Below are positions 38,449-47,633 of a stretch of 64,000 nt of DNA, one piece after another. The notes under the pieces are model-generated. The model saw only the letters and a program-made list of their open reading frames with translations, did no database searches and was not told the origin of the DNA. Position numbers and translations under genes: made by a program. Origin of the DNA: Desulfobacteraceae bacterium (GTDB lineage: Bacteria > Desulfobacterota > Desulfobacteria > Desulfobacterales > Desulfosarcinaceae); NCBI GenBank assembly GCA_013003715.1, contig JABDIN010000072.1:1-64000 (forward strand). The letters run 5' to 3'. Positions within the stretch are counted from its first letter, which is position 1, and every line of letters begins with the position of its first letter.

Positions 38449-41400
38449 ATGGCTGATATCTCTTTTCTTGAAGAATTTATCGCCGAAACACAGGATCACG
38501 TCAATGAGATGGAATCCAACTTGTTGCTTCTTAAAGATGCAGATGCAACCAAAGATCTCATTGATGATATTTTTCGCAGTGTTCATACGGTTAAAGGTTC
38601 CGCTGAGTATCTTGGAATGATCCGAATTGGCGGATTGTCGCATAGACTCGAGAATCTGCTGGATATTATCAGAAAAGACAAAATTGTGTGTGGTAAAGAT
38701 ATCATTGATATCTGTTTGGCTTCCATCGATCGTATAAACAAATTAATCAATGAGTTGAGCACATCACAGATCGAGTCAACCGACATCGAAGACCTCGTTG
38801 CCGATATCAATGAACTGATTGAACGAATAAAACCGGGGGAGGGTGACCAACCACTCGTTGATAATATCACTGAATCAACTGTTTTCGAGAACGATTCGGA
38901 ATCCGTGAACGCCGTCGCTACCGGCGAAGAGACCATCATCATCGAGGATGAAGACGTAGATGAAGAGTTAATGCAAATATTCATCGATCGTTTGGTGACA
39001 GGTTTTGATGAAATTCATGATCTTTCAAGGTTGACAGCCGGCAGTAAAAAGGGATCCAAACAAGCAATCGAAAAATGCGGTGCCGTAGTTGAATCCCTGA
39101 AATCATCCGCAAATTACATGGGGTATGCCTCCCTTTGCCAACTATATGAACAATGGTTGGCGGATATTTCTGATCTTGAAGAACCGGCTTCATCAGGATC
39201 ACTTGCACCGAAGCTTATCGTTGACACTTTACAGCCATACATGGAGAAGATAGCATCCATCTTTCCTGACGTTCAGCTGAAAACACAAATTGAGATTCCA
39301 TTACCAACCCCTCAATCACCTGCACAGAATTCAATTGTGAGCGAAAGCTTCGAACTTGATGAACCGGAGATCGGCCTGGATCAAGATCAAGATTCAGATG
39401 AGATTTTAGACGGGAATGATTTTTTTGATCTTATGCCCGAATCCGATGAAGGTCTGACCGAAGAAGCATCCGCAGCAGTATCTGATGAACAAATTTCATT
39501 TGAAGATGAGGACCTGAGTTTTGATGATCTGCTGGACGGTGATGAACCCGAAACCACATTAGAATTCGACAAACCGACCGACAATGCCCTGCTCGAAGAT
39601 TTCATTGACGAATCATCCGAACATCTTCAGGACATGGAATCCACGCTGTTGAAACTTCATGATTCACCTTCGGACAGTGAATTGATCAATGATGTATTCC
39701 GGGTTATTCACACGATAAAAGGATCTTCCGAATACATGGGGCTGAAAAATATTGCCCGGCTCTCTCACCATCTGGAAAACCTTCTCGATCTTATCCGTAG
39801 TGAAAATCGACTTATATCCGAAGAGGTCATTGATCTTCTGATTGACGCCAAAGACATATTATCGGCACTTCTGGACAACATGGAAGGACCGGAAGAAGCA
39901 ATGGATCTCGAGCCTATTCTATGCAGAATTCAAACTGCAACGGGAAACGACGAGCCCGCTGATTCGGTAGCGCCTGATAATCGTACGGCTGAGACGTCAG
40001 TTGACACATCACTGGATTCAGACTTTTTTGCACTTCTAAATGAGGATTATGATACCGAACTTTTTACCATTTTTCAGGATCAACACAAGGATGTCCTCGG
40101 CTTAATTAAAACTGAAGTTACTCAATTAGAAAAGAACGACAACCCGGCAGATAACTTGACCAATTGTTTAGCGCATGTGAACCAGTTGATATCCTCTGCA
40201 AATTATATGGGTTATGATCCACTTTGCGCACGATACGAAAAATGGGCTGCTGAAATTCAAGATCGAATTGACCGGTGTGAATCTGAATCATCGCCCGGCA
40301 TTGATGAATTTCTTAAAACAGTGATGACACCAGCCATTGATAAATTGATCCATCTTACCGATGCGGTCAACAATCTTACCCAGGGAGAACCAAAGTCGGA
40401 TGAGGCGGAGAATGACGAATTATATCTTGAAGAAATAGATAACAGCGCTGACAATACGGAAAACGCAACCGCCGAAACTTCCGAAGAGACCGCCGAGATC
40501 AAGGACGCAGAAACTTCCGATGATATTAATGAAGAATCTTCTTCACCTGATACGAGTGATTCCGAGGATACGGATGAACTATTTCGAAAATTAGATGGTG
40601 CCTTTGACCAGAGTATGATGCAGCTCGATGTGGAGTTGGACACTGCAGAAAGCGAAGGCATGGTCACCGATCTGTTTTCCAGTGAAAAAGATGTCCATTC
40701 CGTCCCCGAACAACCCATTGATGAAGAACCCGGATATAGTTCCGCATCAACTGATTCGGTTGATCATCTGGAATTGTATGCCGCCGGGTCCGAACCTGAA
40801 AACAAAGCGGGTTCCGGAACGACGGTCGATAATCCAGAGATGGAAGCCATTGATCAGGCTTCTGACGAACCGGTCGATGAACTTGAAATCAATGCAGCCG
40901 ATCCGGGGTCTGACGAACCGGCCGATGCAATTGAAATGGATGCCGCTGAAAAAGATGAAGATCCTGCCATCGAAGCGGATAACCCCGTTTTCGATTTTGA
41001 TGAAGGCGCTGGGGATGAGCATTCCGACACCGCCGACAATTTTGATTCAGCAGCCGATGATACCGTGACAGATGCCATCGATCCGGAGTCTGATACACCG
41101 GTGAATGCTGCCGGTCCGGGCTCTGAAGCACTGGTCCGGGAACCTGAGGGAGATACCGCCGGAACAGATGCAGATTCTGCCATCGAAGCAGCAAACCCTG
41201 TTTTCGATTTCGACGAAAACATTGAGGGCGAGCCTTTCGACACTGCCGACAGGTTTGATACAGCAGCTGATGATACCGGCATGGATGCCGTCGATCCGGA
41301 GTCTGATACACCGGTGGATTCCACTGGAATGGATACCACCGGTCCGGGACCTGAAGCACTGGTCCATGAACTTGACGGAGATGCGGCCGAAACTGATGCA

Positions 41401-43284
41401 GATCTTGCCTTCGAAACGGAAAACCCGGTATTCGATTTCGACGAAGGTGCTGTAGATGAGCATTTCGACACCTCCGGCGGATTTGAAACACCAATCGATG
41501 ATACCGGGATGAATGCCGTTGAACCAGCGTCTGGAACACTGGTCGATGAACTTGAACTGGACGAAACCGATCCGGTGTCCGAGGGAGCGATTAATGAACC
41601 GGATGAGGTCGCAACCGCCGATAATCCGGTCTTTGATTTTGAGGAAAGTCCTGTGAATGAAACTTCCGAATACGATTCGGAACCAGCAGCGCCTGTTTTT
41701 AAGGTCGATGATTTCACGGAAACCGAACATCAGGAATCAGCATCCCGGGACAGGGCTGCAGTTCCAGATCCGGATATATCCTCCGACGATACCTCCAAAA
41801 TCGTTTTACAGGAAATAATGGATATGTATGCAGCCCAATCATCCGTTATGGAGGGAGAGTTATCCGATCAGGAAGATACCGCTGATAATACCGCCGAATA
41901 TCCTGAAGAGCTCATATATGAAGGGGAGACCGTCCCGGATCCTGATGATTTTGCAGCCGAACCGATACCGGCGCCTGTTCAACCCATAGAAAAACCTGAC
42001 CCATCATCAGTGACAAAACGCACGCAGAGTCTTCGCGTTGATGCCATGAAAATTGACTCACTCATGAATCAAGTCGGCGAGTTGGTTGTTAACCGTGCCT
42101 CCCTTGCACAACTCAACAGCGACATGAGGGAATTACAGAATTATCTTCGCAGCCAAACGGGTTTGGATAAAAAGGATCTGAAAAGGATTAAGGGACTGTC
42201 ATTCAGACTGAGTGATGCTACCGTGGCTTTAGGGCGCGTTGCAAATGATCTGCAGGAAGGGGTCATGAAAGTGCGTATGCTGCCGATATCCCAGCTATTC
42301 GACCGGTACCCGCGTCTGATCCACGATTTAACCCGACATTTGGACAAACAGGTTAAATTGGAAGTAAAGGGTGAAGAGACAGAACTGGACAAAATGGTAA
42401 TCGAAAAAATCTCCGATCCATTGGTCCATATTTTGAGGAATTCAGTGGATCATGGTGTGGAATTGGCGGCTGACCGTCGCCGTGCCGGAAAACCTGAACG
42501 CGCCATTATTCTGTTAAATGCCTACCATGAAAGCAATCACGTTGTGATCGAAATTACGGATGACGGCCGGGGTTTGGATACGGATAAAATAAAAACCAAG
42601 GCTATCGAACAAGGTTTGCTAACTCAAAATGCGTCCGCTTCCATGACCGACAAGGATATTGCAAACCTGATAACCGTACCTGGTTTTTCAACAGCTGACA
42701 AAGTCACGCATACATCGGGCCGGGGCGTCGGCATGGATGTAGTGAAAAAGAATATAGAAAAACTCAACGGTTCGTTGGAAATTGAGTCAGAGCACGGAAA
42801 AGGCACCCGCCTGAAGATCAAAATACCACTGACCCTGGCGATTTTTCCGGCACTACTGGTAAAAGTGGCCGGAGAACTTTATACCATTCCACTGTCATCG
42901 GTGGAAGAGACGATTCGCCTATACAGCGATGAACTCACGATGATAGAAGGAGTTGAGGTGATTCATCTTCGAGATGAACCGCTACCGTTACTGCGGTTGA
43001 CTGAATTATTCAATATGAAGACCAGCCAGCCGGCCGAAGATAAAATGTTTGTTGTCGTGGTGAGTACCGGCAATAACCGGGTTGGCCTTGTTGTGGATTC
43101 TCTTATCGGTCAGGAGGAAGTCGTTATTAAACCCCTGGAAGATTATTTACAGGAAAACAGTGGTTTTTCAGGGGCCACGATACTCGGCGACGGACAAATC
43201 TCATTGATTCTCGATATTTATGAATTGGTCAGCCTGTGCATCGACAAACGAAACAAACTTCTGAAAAGCATGGTCCCTGCTTAG
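38449..43284 (+). CDS. cheA: Giant CheA histidine kinase with multiple HPt-like modules
   Basis: 1611 residues, about 2.5 times a normal CheA. Four HPt-like modules alternate. HPt1 has His46 (VHTVKGSAEYLG). A second has Glu215 in its place (VESLKSSANYMGY). HPt2 has His421 (IHTIKGSSEYMG). A fourth has Asn578 (VNQLISSANYMGY). An acidic region of about 450 residues with four NPVFDF motifs replaces P2. The kinase core looks active: dimerisation from about 1190, N box HILRNSVDHG near 1327, DDGRGLD near 1371, GRGVGMD near 1424, then a CheW-like P5. It should phosphorylate the locus REC proteins. Start ATG 38449 follows AGAAGGGG. Confidence 0.93.
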   Translation: MADISFLEEFIAETQDHVNEMESNLLLLKDADATKDLIDDIFRSVHTVKGSAEYLGMIRIGGLSHRLENLLDIIRKDKIVCGKDIIDICLASIDRINKLINELSTSQIESTDIEDLVADINELIERIKPGEGDQPLVDNITESTVFENDSESVNAVATGEETIIIEDEDVDEELMQIFIDRLVTGFDEIHDLSRLTAGSKKGSKQAIEKCGAVVESLKSSANYMGYASLCQLYEQWLADISDLEEPASSGSLAPKLIVDTLQPYMEKIASIFPDVQLKTQIEIPLPTPQSPAQNSIVSESFELDEPEIGLDQDQDSDEILDGNDFFDLMPESDEGLTEEASAAVSDEQISFEDEDLSFDDLLDGDEPETTLEFDKPTDNALLEDFIDESSEHLQDMESTLLKLHDSPSDSELINDVFRVIHTIKGSSEYMGLKNIARLSHHLENLLDLIRSENRLISEEVIDLLIDAKDILSALLDNMEGPEEAMDLEPILCRIQTATGNDEPADSVAPDNRTAETSVDTSLDSDFFALLNEDYDTELFTIFQDQHKDVLGLIKTEVTQLEKNDNPADNLTNCLAHVNQLISSANYMGYDPLCARYEKWAAEIQDRIDRCESESSPGIDEFLKTVMTPAIDKLIHLTDAVNNLTQGEPKSDEAENDELYLEEIDNSADNTENATAETSEETAEIKDAETSDDINEESSSPDTSDSEDTDELFRKLDGAFDQSMMQLDVELDTAESEGMVTDLFSSEKDVHSVPEQPIDEEPGYSSASTDSVDHLELYAAGSEPENKAGSGTTVDNPEMEAIDQASDEPVDELEINAADPGSDEPADAIEMDAAEKDEDPAIEADNPVFDFDEGAGDEHSDTADNFDSAADDTVTDAIDPESDTPVNAAGPGSEALVREPEGDTAGTDADSAIEAANPVFDFDENIEGEPFDTADRFDTAADDTGMDAVDPESDTPVDSTGMDTTGPGPEALVHELDGDAAETDADLAFETENPVFDFDEGAVDEHFDTSGGFETPIDDTGMNAVEPASGTLVDELELDETDPVSEGAINEPDEVATADNPVFDFEESPVNETSEYDSEPAAPVFKVDDFTETEHQESASRDRAAVPDPDISSDDTSKIVLQEIMDMYAAQSSVMEGELSDQEDTADNTAEYPEELIYEGETVPDPDDFAAEPIPAPVQPIEKPDPSSVTKRTQSLRVDAMKIDSLMNQVGELVVNRASLAQLNSDMRELQNYLRSQTGLDKKDLKRIKGLSFRLSDATVALGRVANDLQEGVMKVRMLPISQLFDRYPRLIHDLTRHLDKQVKLEVKGEETELDKMVIEKISDPLVHILRNSVDHGVELAADRRRAGKPERAIILLNAYHESNHVVIEITDDGRGLDTDKIKTKAIEQGLLTQNASASMTDKDIANLITVPGFSTADKVTHTSGRGVGMDVVKKNIEKLNGSLEIESEHGKGTRLKIKIPLTLAIFPALLVKVAGELYTIPLSSVEETIRLYSDELTMIEGVEVIHLRDEPLPLLRLTELFNMKTSQPAEDKMFVVVVSTGNNRVGLVVDSLIGQEEVVIKPLEDYLQENSGFSGATILGDGQISLILDIYELVSLCIDKRNKLLKSMVPA
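40981..41709 (+). repeat. Acidic repeat region with NPVFDF motifs inside cheA
   Basis: NPVFDF followed by Asp/Glu occurs at CheA residues 845, 916, 992 and 1059 (DNA 40981, 41194, 41422, 41623), with a degenerate APVFKVDDF at 1081. Intervals are 71, 76 and 67 residues. Between them, phrases such as DDTGMDAVDPESDTPVD and GPGPEALV recur. The repeats are diverged at DNA level. They could be docking sites for several copies of one partner. Confidence 0.75.
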
Positions 43285-43336
43285 AATAAGAATCGATATA
43301 CCAAAATGGAAATAGCCCTGTCTACCCAACCAGCAT

Positions 43337-44764
43337 ATGATGGAGATTCAACCAGAGATGTCCATGCCGTCCGATCATAAGGATGAGGGTTTTGCCGGAA
43401 CCCTGCGGAATCTCCACCTGACGGACATCATACAGATGTGTTGCCTGTCCGTGACGACCTTGGGAATTCGTGTGATGAAGGATGAAAAGGAGGGGGAAAT
43501 TATCATCCGTGACGGGGACATCGTGCACTCACAGGTCGGAAATATTACCGGTGAGGAAGCCTTTTACACCATAATGTGTTGGAAGAGCGGCAATTTTGAA
43601 AGCATCGATGTTGACCCGTCATCACCTAAAACCATCCAGCGGCATTATCAGTTTCTTATCATGGAAGCGGCCCGTCGAATGGATGAAAAAGACGAATCCA
43701 GGGAAGTCGGGACCAGGGAAGAGAAACTTCGAGTGATGATCGTTGACGACTCTTCGGTCATGTCCAGAATACTGACCGCGACCTTCACCGCGGAAGGTGA
43801 TATCGATGTTGTGGGTGTTGCCCGGAATGGTGAAGAAGCACTTGAAATGATAGACGCCGTCAAGCCCGATCTAATCACCTTGGACATGAATATGCCGGTG
43901 ATGGACGGAAAATCGGCCCTGAAACATATTATGATAAAAACACCATGTCCTGTGGTGATCATGAGTAATGTAGGTTCGGCCACCCAAAATACGGTCATGA
44001 AATTTCTGGAACTCGGTGCTGTTGATTTCATGAGTAAGCCGGTAAAAAATGAAAGTATACTCATCCAGCAGGAAATGATTGTAAAGCGGCTGCATCGTGC
44101 CGCCAAGGGAAGGATCAACCTTTTCAGAAGGACACAACCACCGCCTGTAGTTCCCCAGGACAAAAAGAAGGCAATTGGTAATGTCGGTTTCGATTCACTG
44201 GTGGTCGTCAATGCCGGGGCGGGAGCGCATTCCTATGTCATCCATTTACTGGCGGATATATGCAAGGAAATCGATTCGGGGCTCATCGCCCTGCAAACTC
44301 TTCCCCCCCAGTTGGTCCATTCACTCCCGGATTATTATAACCAGCGATGCAGCTATCAAGTGGAATCAGTTGAGGAACGGACGAAATTGGTCAGTAACAC
44401 ATGCTTCCTGATGTCCAATGGGGTTCCGGTGAATGTTGAAACAGGCGCCGAGGGATATTTCCTTCTTCCCGGCAAAAGTATGAATTCAATTACCTCCAAT
44501 AACGATCAATTTCTAACGGATCTGGCGGAGCATTACCATGGTGAAATTTTCATGCTTCTCCTGTCCGGAGCGGAGATCGGACAGCTTGAGGGATTGAAAC
44601 GAATAAGGGAAAACAGCGGTACGATTATCATCCAGGAGCGTGATACCTGCATGATCCGCGATCCCTTGGATATCGTATCGAAAGAAAAAATGGTGGACAT
44701 GGAAGTGAAAGTCAATGAAATGGCATCACTTTTAAAAAAAATGATACAAAGTTCCGGGGATTGA
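43337..44764 (+). CDS. PATAN(DUF4388) / REC / fully degenerate CheB-like protein
   Basis: 475 residues. Residues about 18-100 match the PATAN/DUF4388 domain (FAGTLRNLHLTDIIQM, GEIIIRDGDIVHSQVG). A receiver domain follows (IVDDSS at 135-140, phospho-acceptor Asp183 in TLDMNMPVMDG, Lys in FMSKPV). The last 190 residues align with CheB, but all three catalytic positions are lost: NAGAGA replaces GASTGG, LQTLPP replaces the QHMP motif, and GAEIGQ replaces GMGNDG. No methylesterase activity is expected. ATG 43337 is used; the ribosome site is weak and 43358 is an alternative. Confidence 0.82.
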   Translation: MMEIQPEMSMPSDHKDEGFAGTLRNLHLTDIIQMCCLSVTTLGIRVMKDEKEGEIIIRDGDIVHSQVGNITGEEAFYTIMCWKSGNFESIDVDPSSPKTIQRHYQFLIMEAARRMDEKDESREVGTREEKLRVMIVDDSSVMSRILTATFTAEGDIDVVGVARNGEEALEMIDAVKPDLITLDMNMPVMDGKSALKHIMIKTPCPVVIMSNVGSATQNTVMKFLELGAVDFMSKPVKNESILIQQEMIVKRLHRAAKGRINLFRRTQPPPVVPQDKKKAIGNVGFDSLVVVNAGAGAHSYVIHLLADICKEIDSGLIALQTLPPQLVHSLPDYYNQRCSYQVESVEERTKLVSNTCFLMSNGVPVNVETGAEGYFLLPGKSMNSITSNNDQFLTDLAEHYHGEIFMLLLSGAEIGQLEGLKRIRENSGTIIIQERDTCMIRDPLDIVSKEKMVDMEVKVNEMASLLKKMIQSSGD

Positions 44765-44881
44765 CAAATTACATATTTAGGATCGGGTGAAACCTGAATT
44801 ATCGTTTACCGTCCGAACACTTAGACGTCATTGGATATTAAGGAATAAACTTTTTTACGATCAATGATTGAGTAGGTTGTT

Positions 44882-45937
44882 ATGAGTGAAAAAATTAAAG
44901 TATTAATTGTGGATGATGCTCTTTTCATGAGAAAAGCCATAACCGAGATCATCGAATCAGATCCGGAGCTCGAAGTTGTGGATACCGCCAAGAACGGTTT
45001 GGTGGCTCTGGAAAAAATACGATTGTTGAAACCTGATGTCATTACGCTGGATATGGATATGCCGCTGATGGATGGATTGACTTGTATCCGGCATATTATG
45101 ATCAATTGTCCCGTGCCAATCGTCGTCCTCAGCTCCATGTTCGGAGACGGTGCCACTACCTTCGACGCGTTGCGTCTGGGTGTAGTGGATTTCGTCCCCA
45201 AACCCTCCGGGGCAGTGTCCCGGGATATTGAAACCGCTAAAAAGTTGATCATAGACCGCATAAAAATAGCCGCCGGCGTCAATATGGAAAACATACGGCG
45301 GGTTCGACTTGAAATGATCGATCCGAGATGGTCTTCGCCGAAACAGGGTCCGGACGAAGTGCCTCACTATATTCTCACCCTGGGAACCAGCCTGAGCGGT
45401 CCAAACACGGTAATACGCCTGATATCCCAATTACCGTCATCATTACCGACAGCGGTTGTTGTCGTTCAGGAGATATCAAACCATGTATTGCCCTCGTTCA
45501 CCAAAAAGTTCAATGAGCATACGGCCTGGCAGGTGAACGTCGTAACGGATAACCTCCGATTAAAACCCGGCACCTGTTATATTCACAGCAATGAGAACTC
45601 ATTACTCATCGAGTCCGATGCCCAAGGCAAACCGATCATGTCTATAAAGGAGCACCGCAGTAAACCGCTTGACCATCTTTTTAATTCAGCAGTGGATGTG
45701 TTTGGCCCCTACACCATCGGCATGATGCTCACCGGTATCGGCAGCGATGGTGCAGACGGGTTCAGAAAAATTCGGGAAAACTCCGGCTTCACCATCGCCC
45801 AGAACCAGCAATGCTGTGTTTATCCGAACCTTACGGATAATGTTATCAACCAGGGATTGGTTGATTTCGTGCTTGATGAGAGACAACTACCGGAAACCAT
45901 CGAAAAAATCGTAACCGATGGTGTCATGGCTGCATGA
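44882..45937 (+). CDS. REC / CheB-like protein lacking the catalytic histidine
   Basis: 351 residues in the standard CheB order. Receiver (LIVDDALFMRK, phospho-acceptor Asp57 in TLDMDMPLMDG, Lys in FVPKPSG), then a methylesterase domain from about 160. Ser170 (GTSLSG) and Asp289 (GIGSDGADG) are retained, but the catalytic His is Glu197 (VVVQEIS instead of VVQHMP). It is therefore the least degenerate of the three CheB-like proteins, yet still probably inactive. No N-terminal extra domain. It lies between the second CheB-like gene and parA. Confidence 0.85.
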   Translation: MSEKIKVLIVDDALFMRKAITEIIESDPELEVVDTAKNGLVALEKIRLLKPDVITLDMDMPLMDGLTCIRHIMINCPVPIVVLSSMFGDGATTFDALRLGVVDFVPKPSGAVSRDIETAKKLIIDRIKIAAGVNMENIRRVRLEMIDPRWSSPKQGPDEVPHYILTLGTSLSGPNTVIRLISQLPSSLPTAVVVVQEISNHVLPSFTKKFNEHTAWQVNVVTDNLRLKPGTCYIHSNENSLLIESDAQGKPIMSIKEHRSKPLDHLFNSAVDVFGPYTIGMMLTGIGSDGADGFRKIRENSGFTIAQNQQCCVYPNLTDNVINQGLVDFVLDERQLPETIEKIVTDGVMAA

Positions 45938-45957
45938 AGAAATAGTGTATCCGACGA

Positions 45958-45976
45958 TTTGCATTATCGATGCAAA
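45958..45976. promoter_or_regulatory. Small inverted repeat before the ParA gene
   Basis: TTTGCAT (45958-45964) and ATGCAAA (45970-45976) form a perfect 7-bp inverted repeat with a five-base loop, 12 bases before the ParA start codon. An operator or a hairpin that modulates the ribosome site is possible. Confidence 0.3.
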
Positions 45977-45988
45977 TGGAGAAAAATA

Positions 45989-46930
45989 ATGATTATTGTA
46001 TGCCAACAATGCGAGACTAAATTTCATCTTGATGATAATCGTGTATCAAAGAACCGTTTTCTGGTTCGATGCACGGAATGCAATGCCATATTTACCGCGT
46101 ATAAACCTGTCCGGGTGCAGGAAATTCGATTCATTGAACTTGATCGTGCCAGATCCACAGAACCGCTTCCGCGCATTATCGCCATCAGTAATCAGAAAGG
46201 AGGCGTGGCCAAAACCTCCACCTGCCTGAACCTCGGTATGGCACTGAGCTTAATGAAGAAAAGGGTTTTGCTGATTGATTTTGATGTTCAGGCGAATCTC
46301 TCCATTTCCTTGGGGTATCGCAATCAACCCTCATTTTACGATGCGGTAAATGCGTTTGACACACCGATGAGTTCATATATTACCAAAACCCGGTATACGG
46401 GGCTTTATCTTCTGCCCTCCAACAAAAACATGGTACTGCTCAATAAAAAATACTTCGGAGCCCAAAATTTCGAATATATATTAAAAGATCGTCTTGGAAG
46501 TGTTGTTGACGAGTATGATTATATCCTGATCGACACCCCCCCATCGATTGAATTTTTCACACTCAATGCACTCAGTGCAGCCGGATTGGCCATCATCCCA
46601 AGCCAATGTGATTATTTATCGACCCATGGAGTAGATCAAATATTACGGCTCATAAAACTCATCCGTGGAAAAACCAATCCGGGTATCAAGGCCCGGATCC
46701 TCATTACCATGTTCGACCGTGCCAACGTGGCGTCGAAAGTCATATACACCAAATTGCGGAAGATGTATCAGGGGAGAACATTTGATACAGCCATCGATCT
46801 GGACTGTAAAGTGAAGGAAGCACAGATAATGAGTGTTCCGGTCGCTCACTATGATGGCCAAAGTACGGCTGGACGGCAGTATTCGGATTTGGCCAGGGAG
46901 CTGATTGAAACACGGAGCAAGGCGGCATGA
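45989..46930 (+). CDS. Zinc-ribbon ParA-family ATPase
   Basis: 313 residues. The first 40 are a zinc ribbon (CQQC, then CTEC) of the MJ0042 type. The rest is a ParA/MinD ATPase: deviant Walker A SNQKGGVAKTSTCLNLG, Walker B-like VLLIDFDVQANLS, and the switch DYILIDTPPSIEF. Related ParA proteins (PpfA, ParC) position chemoreceptor arrays in other bacteria, which fits its place among che genes. The start is ATG 45989 behind GGAG. The stop overlaps a 21-codon ORF (46927-46992) that may couple translation to the next gene. Confidence 0.85.
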   Translation: MIIVCQQCETKFHLDDNRVSKNRFLVRCTECNAIFTAYKPVRVQEIRFIELDRARSTEPLPRIIAISNQKGGVAKTSTCLNLGMALSLMKKRVLLIDFDVQANLSISLGYRNQPSFYDAVNAFDTPMSSYITKTRYTGLYLLPSNKNMVLLNKKYFGAQNFEYILKDRLGSVVDEYDYILIDTPPSIEFFTLNALSAAGLAIIPSQCDYLSTHGVDQILRLIKLIRGKTNPGIKARILITMFDRANVASKVIYTKLRKMYQGRTFDTAIDLDCKVKEAQIMSVPVAHYDGQSTAGRQYSDLARELIETRSKAA

Positions 46931-46997
46931 CAACTCCGGAAACCTTCAATTGTCCGATGCCGGTGCGGTGGGTGTACCGCGGACTGCGGTAATTCAA

Positions 46998-47633
46998 ATG
47001 ACAATACCATCTGCGGCCTCATCATATACCCTTCAACGGATAATGATCATCTATTTCCTGCTCATTGGTGCCGCGTCATTGATGATGGGTGTCGAATTCC
47101 TTGCCGACACTCAAAGTAAAGGCATCGAAAAAGCTATCCTGGTTGAATTTCAAAACTACTCGGATGGTAAGGTAAACGGTGATGAAATTTTTAAACCGAT
47201 TCAACGGCTGCGTAGTAAAGCTATTCTGATGATCGGTGTCATCATGCTGGTAATCGTAATCGTACTCACGATGTTTATCAAAAATATTACCGAACCCCTG
47301 CAACACATGATTGAAACGGTCAGAGAAATATCAGCAGGAGATCTAAGCCGAACCGTACGAATACACTCCAACAATGAATTGGCCATGTTAGGCACGGTGA
47401 TCAACGAAATGTCCACCAACCTACAGGAAATCCTCGTTTTAACCGGAAATATGTGCGACACCGGACGGCAACTTTTTGAAACGACCAACGATTTAATAGA
47501 CACGAAAAAGCTGCCCGAATCGGATCTCATAGCGTTAAAAACGGCAATGGATCGTCATCATTCCGAGGTGATGATGATCACTGATGTCCTCGCGTATTTC
47601 AATTTCTATTCGGTGGAAAAAAAAGATGCCTGA
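46998..47633 (+). CDS. Two-TM HAMP membrane protein without output domain (2)
   Basis: 211 residues from ATG 46998. TM1 is about 15-35, then a short extracytoplasmic loop of about 38 residues, TM2 about 74-94, and a clear HAMP domain (NITEPLQHMIETVREISAGDLS, NELAMLGTVINEMS). The C-terminal 60 residues carry no recognised output domain. It resembles the 37695 protein just after HAMP (INEMSTNLQEILVLTGNM). The 3' end overlaps the TauE-like gene by eight bases, so the two are translationally coupled, suggesting the HAMP protein reports on the permease or shares a complex with it (inference). Confidence 0.72.
   Translation: MTIPSAASSYTLQRIMIIYFLLIGAASLMMGVEFLADTQSKGIEKAILVEFQNYSDGKVNGDEIFKPIQRLRSKAILMIGVIMLVIVIVLTMFIKNITEPLQHMIETVREISAGDLSRTVRIHSNNELAMLGTVINEMSTNLQEILVLTGNMCDTGRQLFETTNDLIDTKKLPESDLIALKTAMDRHHSEVMMITDVLAYFNFYSVEKKDA

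Noticed and set aside
40854-41730. Long serine-rich and other antisense/alternate-frame ORFs across the acidic cheA region
   Set aside because: They are a by-product of the low-complexity GAT/GAA-rich repeats; no ribosome sites and no protein-like domains.
44882-45937. Calling the third CheB-like protein a working CheB
   Set aside because: Serine and aspartate are present, but the catalytic histidine is glutamate and no cheR exists in the locus.
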